A DNA stretch of 20,273 nt from an uncultured Prevotellaceae bacterium (lineage in GTDB: Bacteria > Bacteroidota > Bacteroidia > Bacteroidales > Muribaculaceae), in NCBI GenBank assembly GCA_900541935.1, contig UQLZ01000043.1, forward strand, positions 1-20,273, written 5' to 3'. Positions 14,327 to 20,273 of this stretch are shown one piece after another. The translations under genes and the position numbers were made by a program. Under the pieces are notes generated by a model. The model saw only the letters and a list, made by a program, of their open reading frames with translations. It ran no database searches and was not told the origin of the DNA. The number at the start of each line of letters is the position of its first letter. The first letter of the stretch is position 1.

Positions 14327-17300
14327 TTGATTTAGGTAAATGGGCTTTCGAAAATAAGAAACTTGTTTACTTTATTGTTGCGGTGCTGCTTTTAGGCGGT
14401 ATTTTTTCCGCATATCAGATGAGTAAACTTGAGGATCCGGAGATAAAGGTTAAAACGGCAATGGTTGTTGCTGTCCGTCCTGGTGCATCTGCGCATGAGA
14501 TGGAGATGGAAGTTACAGAACCTCTTGAAAAGAAAATTAGAGAAATAGGTGATGTAGATTATGTCTATAGTTGGTCATATAATGACCTTTCATTGATAGA
14601 AATTGAAATTAAGAGTACTGTTCCAGATGACGAAATTGAGCAGTGCTGGGACTTGCTTCGCAGAAAGGTTTCTGATACCAATTTGCCTGCTGGAACGACA
14701 GCAAAGGTTGAAGATGATTTCGGGTTAGTCTATGGTATGTTTTATGCTCTTACTGGCGACGGCGTTGATGAAAAGAAATTGTCTGACTATGCACGTCTTA
14801 TACAGAGAGAATTGACTAATATCAAGGATGTTGCACGCGTTTCTATCTATGGAGAACTTGAGGAATGCGTGAATATCGAGATGCAGCCGGAAAAGATGGC
14901 TACTCTTGGGGTATCTCCCGCGGAGGTCCTAACTACTCTAAATGGACAAAACGGAATCTACTATACAGGCTACTACGATAATGGTCCTAAACGTGTAAGG
15001 GTTACTGTCAGCGATAAATTCCGCAAAGTGGAGCAAATACGCAATATGATAATTCAGGGTCACGAGGACGACCAGTTGAGATTGGCTGATATCGCAAAGG
15101 TAGAGGAAGGATATGCTACTCCAGTAAGAAACTCGCTTAAGTACAACGATGACCCCGCTATTGGTTTTGCAGTTGCTGGGGCTTCAGGCTCTGATATCGT
15201 CAAGGTTGGTAAGCAAGTGGAGAAAAGGCTTGCAGAACTGAAAGCGGACCATTTCCCTGCCGGGGTTGAATATCATCAGGTTTTCTATCAGCCGGAAAGG
15301 GTTACTAATTCGCTAAATACTTTCTTCCTAAACCTTATAGAGTCTGTTCTTATCGTTGTTGCTATCCTTATGCTCACTATGGGCATAAAGAGTGGTATCA
15401 TCATAGGAATTAGTCTTGTTATTATTGTAATAGGCTCTTTTTCAATACTTGGCATTCTTGACGGCTCAATGCAGAGAGTATCGCTTGCCGCTTTTATTCT
15501 TGCTATGGGTATGCTTGTTGATAACGCTATAGTTATCGTTGATGGAATACTTGTTGATATTAAGCGCGGTAAGCCAAGACGTGAGGCTTTGACGGCTATT
15601 GGTAAAAAGACAGCCATGCCTCTGCTTGGAGCAACACTGATTGCAATACTTGCTTTTCTCCCTGTATTTTTGTCACCTGATACTGCTGGTGTATATGTTC
15701 GTGACTTGTTCATTGTCCTTGCCGTGTCATTGCTATTGAGTTGGGTGCTTGCTTTGATTCATGTTCCATTGATGGCTGACAGGTGGCTAAAACCGAAAGT
15801 GAATGATAAGGAGGAATTATATAGCGGAAAGGTTTATGACTGGCTTCGGTCGTCGCTTAATTACACATTGAGGCATAAAGTGTCATCAGTTGCTGTTGCC
15901 ATCGGATTGGTGCTTTTGAGCCTTTATGGCTATAGATTTATGAAAAACGCCTTTTTCCCGGATATGGAGTATAACCAGTTGTATATGGAGTACAAACTTC
16001 CTGAAGGTACCAGTTCTACACAAGTAGAGAAGGACCTTGACGAGATAAGGGCATATCTTAAAACAAGGAAGGAGATAAGGGATATAACAACATCTATTGG
16101 CGGAACTCCGGCGAGGTATAACCTCGTTAGGAGTATAGCAACTCCATCGCTTTCTTATGGTGAGTTGATTATTGATTTTGAATCGCCTGAAGCGTTGGAG
16201 GATAATATGGCAGAAATAGAGGAGGAACTCAAGCAGCGTTTCCCGGATGCTTATCTTAAAATGAAAATGTACAATATCATGTATAAGAAATATCCAATTG
16301 AGGTGCTGTTTACAGGTCCGGACCCTGCCGTTTTGCATGCTCTTGCAGACTCAACCAGGAGGATTATGGAAGCGGCTCCAGAGGTATATTCAATAACTAC
16401 CGATTGGGAACCTTCTGTTCCGTTGCTTGATATAGACTATGAACAGGCTTCTGCGCGCCGTTCCGGTTTGACAAGGCAGGATATTTCAACATCTGTACTA
16501 ACGGCAGCGGGTGGCATCCCTGTTGGCGATTTCTATGAGGGGACGCACAAGAATACAATTTACCTCAAATGTGCGGGTCCTAACGGCGAGAAAATGGATA
16601 ATTTGGAGAACGTTCCTCTATTCTCTATGATACCTGATTTCAGTGAGGCTTTTAATGAGGAAACGTTGCTGAAAATTAAGTCTGGTGTAATCGACAGTGA
16701 CGAGATTATCCGCTCAATAATGCAGACAACTCCCTTGAAGCAGATTGGTAAGGGTATTGTTGTCAAATGGGAAGACCCGGTTGTTCCGAGGTATAATGGT
16801 CAGAGGGCACAAACAATAATGTGCTCTCCTGTTCCAGGCATTGAGACAGAAAAGGCTCGCCTTGCCATTGCAGATAAGATTGAGAGTCTGCATTTGCCTG
16901 AGGGTTACAGTCTTCAATGGAAGGGAGAAAGGGATGCGAGCACTCAGACAATGTATTATCTGTTTATGAATGTTCCTTTGGGGGTTGTTCTGATGATTGC
17001 AATTCTTATTATGCTATTCAAGGATTATAAGAAGCCACTTATTATCATTTGCTGCGTGCCATTACTTGCTATTGGAATTGTTGGGGCTATGCTTCTTACA
17101 GGTCAGCCTTTTACATTCTGTGCTATTGTTGGTGCTTTGGGGCTGGTAGGAATGATGATAAAAAACTGTATTGTTCTTATGGATGAGATAGAGGAGCAGG
17201 TAAAACAGGGGATTTCTCCAGCAAAGGCTTTGGTATCAAGTTCTGAAAGCAGGTTGCGACCAGTTATGATGGCATCGTTAACTACTATTCTTGGAATGAT

Positions 17301-17433
17301 TCCTCTGTTGAGTGATGTTATGTTCGGTTCGATGGCTGCAACTATTATGGGTGGTCTGTTATTTTCAACGGTAGCAACTCTTTATTTCGTTCCAATCTTA
17401 TATGCAATTTTCTTTAAAATTAAGACAAGATGA
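14323..17433 (+). CDS. RND efflux system 2, inner-membrane pump
   Basis: Full-length RND permease of 1036 residues with the usual two-fold repeat of six membrane helices and a large periplasmic loop. It belongs to a different branch from the system 1 pump: the N-terminus is DLGKWAFENKKLVYFI rather than NFINRPVLS, and TM4 reads MLVDNAIVIVDG, so the proton-relay pair is D400-N401 instead of two aspartates. TM10 retains K947 in MMIKNCIVLMDE. An Asp-Asn pair is known from other RND exporter branches, so it does not imply loss of function. Helices near 335-490 and 870-1030 are plainly hydrophobic. The gene overlaps both neighbours by ATGA and has a perfect Shine-Dalgarno. More AGA/AGG arginine codons than in system 1 suggest lower expression. 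The substrate is unknown. Confidence 0.93.
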   Translation: MIDLGKWAFENKKLVYFIVAVLLLGGIFSAYQMSKLEDPEIKVKTAMVVAVRPGASAHEMEMEVTEPLEKKIREIGDVDYVYSWSYNDLSLIEIEIKSTVPDDEIEQCWDLLRRKVSDTNLPAGTTAKVEDDFGLVYGMFYALTGDGVDEKKLSDYARLIQRELTNIKDVARVSIYGELEECVNIEMQPEKMATLGVSPAEVLTTLNGQNGIYYTGYYDNGPKRVRVTVSDKFRKVEQIRNMIIQGHEDDQLRLADIAKVEEGYATPVRNSLKYNDDPAIGFAVAGASGSDIVKVGKQVEKRLAELKADHFPAGVEYHQVFYQPERVTNSLNTFFLNLIESVLIVVAILMLTMGIKSGIIIGISLVIIVIGSFSILGILDGSMQRVSLAAFILAMGMLVDNAIVIVDGILVDIKRGKPRREALTAIGKKTAMPLLGATLIAILAFLPVFLSPDTAGVYVRDLFIVLAVSLLLSWVLALIHVPLMADRWLKPKVNDKEELYSGKVYDWLRSSLNYTLRHKVSSVAVAIGLVLLSLYGYRFMKNAFFPDMEYNQLYMEYKLPEGTSSTQVEKDLDEIRAYLKTRKEIRDITTSIGGTPARYNLVRSIATPSLSYGELIIDFESPEALEDNMAEIEEELKQRFPDAYLKMKMYNIMYKKYPIEVLFTGPDPAVLHALADSTRRIMEAAPEVYSITTDWEPSVPLLDIDYEQASARRSGLTRQDISTSVLTAAGGIPVGDFYEGTHKNTIYLKCAGPNGEKMDNLENVPLFSMIPDFSEAFNEETLLKIKSGVIDSDEIIRSIMQTTPLKQIGKGIVVKWEDPVVPRYNGQRAQTIMCSPVPGIETEKARLAIADKIESLHLPEGYSLQWKGERDASTQTMYYLFMNVPLGVVLMIAILIMLFKDYKKPLIIICCVPLLAIGIVGAMLLTGQPFTFCAIVGALGLVGMMIKNCIVLMDEIEEQVKQGISPAKALVSSSESRLRPVMMASLTTILGMIPLLSDVMFGSMAATIMGGLLFSTVATLYFVPILYAIFFKIKTR

Positions 17434-18767
17434 GAAAAACTATATTATCAATACTTGCGGCACTTCCTTTGCTTGCTTTTTCGCAAGAGGCATTGACGCT
17501 TGACAAATGCCTTTCTATGGCAAAGGAAAACAATAAAAGTCTTCGTGCGTCGGAGTATAAGCAAGAGGCGTTTCAGTACGGAAGAAAGAGTTCTAAAGCG
17601 CTGTTTTTTCCGTCTGTATCGTTGACGGGAAGCGTTATGTATTCCAATACAACTGGGTCTTATTCAAGTGGGTCTGGAATGTTGCCGGTTCTTGGTTCTG
17701 ATGGGAAACCTTCAGGGCAGGTCGCCTATTTTCCAGGTCTTAATCTTGATTATGAACTCGGATGGATTTTTAATGGAGGAGTGAAACTTGAGCAGCCTAT
17801 TTATATGGGTGGAAAGATTCAGGCTGGTTACAAAATGTCAAAGTTAGGGTATGAGTTAGCCATACAGAACAGACGTTTGACTGAATCTGAGGTGATTGTT
17901 GAAACATCAAAGGCTTATGCAAACGTTGTTAAGGCAAAGGAAATGGTAGCAGTTGCAAAAGCGTATGGCGCTTTGCTTGATGAATTGATGAGAGCGGTAG
18001 AAATTGCAAAGAATAGAGGAATGAAGTCAAACAATGATGTATTAAAAGTAAAAGTAAAGGCCAATGAGTGCGAACTTAATTTGCGTAAGGCAGAAAATGC
18101 TTGCAGATTAGCAAAGATGAATCTATGCCATTATATCGGCAAGCCTCTGACTGAGGATTTTGACGTGGCTTCCAAGTTGCCAATGGCTGGAAAAGCCGAG
18201 GGAACTGTTTTGGATATCGTTAACCGCCCTGAATTTCTTATGGTGGAGCATAAGAGTGAACTTGCCAAGCAAAAGGTCAATATTGCAAGGAGTGACTATT
18301 TGCCGCAGGTTGGTCTTGTAGGGCAGTTTGGCTATTCTCGTGGGTTTGACCTTAGTGGTCAAAATTTGCTTGACGGTTGGGGTTTTCTTGTTGGTGTTCA
18401 GGTCTCTATTCCTTTGATTGATGCGGGAAATAAGATTAATAAGATAAAATATGCAAAGGCCGAATATGCTCAATATGAAGCGGAAAGGGAAGATGTCAAC
18501 GGGAAGTTGAGGCTTGATATTGCGCGCTCATTTAATAATCTTGATGAAGCATATTTGGAGCATAAACTTGCAAAGTCGTCGGTCGATGCCGCTGAAGAAA
18601 ATCTAAGGTCAAGCAAATTGCAGTTTGAAAGGGGTATGGAAACTATTTCTGACCACCTTGAGGCGCAGGCGATATGGCAACAGGCAAAGACTACACTTAT
18701 AGAGGCGGAAACTAACTGCTTTCTTTGTTGGATAGAGTATCAAAAATCGACAGGCGCATTGAATTAA
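17430..18767 (+). CDS. RND efflux system 2, TolC-family outer-membrane channel
   Basis: Outer-membrane efflux protein of 445 residues, last gene of operon 2. Unlike the channel of system 1 it has an ordinary signal peptide (MRKTILSILAALPLLAFSQ, cleavage near residue 18-20) and no lipobox cysteine. The two TolC-type repeats begin with LTLDKCLSMAKENNKSLRA (about 22-40) and with NRPEFLMVEHKSELAKQ (about 267-283); the C-terminal repeat has LRSSKLQFERGMETISDHLEAQ. It overlaps the pump gene by ATGA and has no Shine-Dalgarno. The stop codon is only 6 bp from the stop of the convergent glycosylase gene and no terminator is visible, so the two transcripts probably overlap at their 3' ends. Confidence 0.92.
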   Translation: MRKTILSILAALPLLAFSQEALTLDKCLSMAKENNKSLRASEYKQEAFQYGRKSSKALFFPSVSLTGSVMYSNTTGSYSSGSGMLPVLGSDGKPSGQVAYFPGLNLDYELGWIFNGGVKLEQPIYMGGKIQAGYKMSKLGYELAIQNRRLTESEVIVETSKAYANVVKAKEMVAVAKAYGALLDELMRAVEIAKNRGMKSNNDVLKVKVKANECELNLRKAENACRLAKMNLCHYIGKPLTEDFDVASKLPMAGKAEGTVLDIVNRPEFLMVEHKSELAKQKVNIARSDYLPQVGLVGQFGYSRGFDLSGQNLLDGWGFLVGVQVSIPLIDAGNKINKIKYAKAEYAQYEAEREDVNGKLRLDIARSFNNLDEAYLEHKLAKSSVDAAEENLRSSKLQFERGMETISDHLEAQAIWQQAKTTLIEAETNCFLCWIEYQKSTGALN

Positions 18768-18773
18768 CCGGCG

Positions 18774-19376
18774 TTATTCATTTATATCGAGTATGGCCTT
18801 TAGACGTGCTTGGCATGCGGATTTGCCACCGTATGACGGGTGCCTTATATAGTCCGCTCCAAGTCGGTTGCTTGCAACTCTTCCAAGTCCGTATATTCGC
18901 TTGATGTTGAATGCAGAGAGAAGATTATGGAGAATATCATAGCCGAGTTCGATTTCTGCTTTTGACGGTGTTCTGTTCACTTGTCCGTCGTCGAAAGGGT
19001 AGAAGGGGTATATATTCCATAAAAGAGGTTTTTTGTCGCTCTTTCCAATAATTTCCCATATAGTGTAAGCACTTTGTTCCTTTTCAGGGACGGGTCTTAC
19101 TTGCAGAATGCTATATCCTTTATTTTCGAAGAAACAGTCAGTTACAATCGTGAATTCGTCGGTAAAGGCAATGCCTGTATAGTAGCAGCCGTGTATTCCT
19201 GGAGCCTCGCCAATAAGGAGAGTTTCCGGATTCTGCTTTCTCATTTCAGAGAGGTATATTGCCAGATTTCGGCGTCTTATTTTGGTAAGGCTGTCGTTTC
19301 CTTGGTAAAGGTTTATACTGCGGTTGTCGAGTGGCTTGACCTTTGAAATATAGTCGATAAATTCTTCCGTATTCAT
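18774..19376 (-). CDS. Uracil-DNA glycosylase superfamily protein
   Basis: Predicted 200-residue DNA-repair glycosylase of the UDG fold. Motif 1 is LLIGEAPG with E57, continuing GCYYTGIAFT (63-72), the arrangement of the GEAPGxxGxxxTG group rather than the GQDPYH of classical Ung. Other family features are RRRNLAIYL (34-42), LLWNIYPFYP near 130, NRTPSKAEIELG near 145, and the DNA-intercalation motif RHPSYGG with H179. Uracil removal is inferred from the family and this subgroup's specificity is not known to me. The reading frame extends 13 codons further to an ATG at 19415, but the -7 box TAATTTTG (complement of 19394-19401) lies inside that extension, so the ATG at 19376 is chosen. The gene is monocistronic and convergent with the TolC gene. 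Confidence 0.8.
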   Translation of the reverse strand: MNTEEFIDYISKVKPLDNRSINLYQGNDSLTKIRRRNLAIYLSEMRKQNPETLLIGEAPGIHGCYYTGIAFTDEFTIVTDCFFENKGYSILQVRPVPEKEQSAYTIWEIIGKSDKKPLLWNIYPFYPFDDGQVNRTPSKAEIELGYDILHNLLSAFNIKRIYGLGRVASNRLGADYIRHPSYGGKSACQARLKAILDINE

Positions 19377-19393
19377 ACCAGTAAATTTGCTGG

Positions 19394-19424
19394 CAAAATT
19401 ACATAATTTTTGCAAAAGAAAAAA
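19394..19424 (-). promoter_or_regulatory. Promoter of the glycosylase gene
   Basis: On the minus strand, TAATTTTG (complement of 19394-19401) followed by C is an exact -7 box. A TTTT run 19-20 bp upstream stands in for the -33 element and coincides with the T tract of the pckA terminator. The start codon at 19376 lies about 10 nt after the expected transcription start. Confidence 0.7.
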
Positions 19425-19460
19425 TCAAGGGAGTAAGTCGATTGACCTACTCCCTTGATT
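19417..19460 (-). terminator. Terminator of pckA
   Basis: A 13-bp perfect stem, 19423-19435 with 19448-19460, has a 12-nt loop that can pair further at GTC/GAC. On the minus strand it is followed by a T run (complement of 19417-19424). It lies 33 bp after the pckA stop and directly abuts the promoter of the next gene. Confidence 0.88.
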
Positions 19461-19493
19461 AAAGGATTTATTGTATTAAAGTTAGTTACAATA

Positions 19494-20273
<780 letters not shown>

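Noticed and set aside
15288..16338. Two long minus-strand open frames (about 141 and 150 codons) opposite the second RND pump gene
   Set aside because: They lie wholly inside a full-length, well-conserved RND gene, have low-complexity or unlikely compositions and no promoter or start context; they are antisense shadows.

Overview
The window looks like chromosomal DNA from a Bacteroidota member, most likely order Bacteroidales. Seven promoters match, or nearly match, the -33 TTTG / -7 TAnnTTTG pattern of that phylum. Most genes lack a Shine-Dalgarno sequence, the DNA is AT-rich, and lipoprotein signal peptides are frequent. Nothing in the sequence fixes the genus.

Layout. (1) 66-884: an orphan PD-(D/E)XK (RecB/Cas4-like) nuclease on the minus strand, ending at a perfect hairpin terminator. 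(2) 1123-1665: a secreted NlpC/P60 cell-wall peptidase with its own promoter. (3) 1854-5000: ribonuclease Z followed closely by an ATPase/permease pair of a NatAB-type ABC exporter, probably one transcript. (4) 5001-5303: a long intergenic region holding a 114-nt element bounded by near-perfect 23/24-nt inverted repeats, a CRP/FNR-like palindrome and a strong promoter. (5) 5304-11911: tripartite RND efflux system 1 (lipoprotein adaptor, HAE-type pump, NodT-type lipoprotein outer-membrane channel), then an LpxA-family acyltransferase, ending at a 15-bp-stem terminator. (6) 12011-12985: a DUF3089 alpha/beta-hydrolase lipoprotein with its own promoter and an 18-bp-stem terminator. (7) 13259-18767: tripartite RND efflux system 2 (lipoprotein adaptor, pump with an Asp-Asn pair in TM4, signal-peptide TolC-type channel), its three genes overlapping by ATGA. 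(8) 18774-19376 minus: a uracil-DNA glycosylase superfamily protein, convergent with system 2. (9) 19494-20273 minus: the C-terminal half of ATP-type PEP carboxykinase, cut by the window edge.

The dominant theme is the cell envelope: two separate RND exporters, an ABC-2 exporter, a peptidoglycan peptidase, an acyltransferase of the lipid A family and an envelope hydrolase. No transcriptional regulator is encoded here, so both pumps are either constitutive or controlled from elsewhere. System 1 uses arginine codons typical of well-expressed genes; system 2 does not.

No rRNA, tRNA, CRISPR array, transposase or phage gene was found. I do not see a clearly new multi-gene system. The items most worth following up are the inverted-repeat element at 5027-5140, the LpxA paralogue with altered active-site positions inside an efflux operon, and the CRP-like operator at the promoter of system 1.
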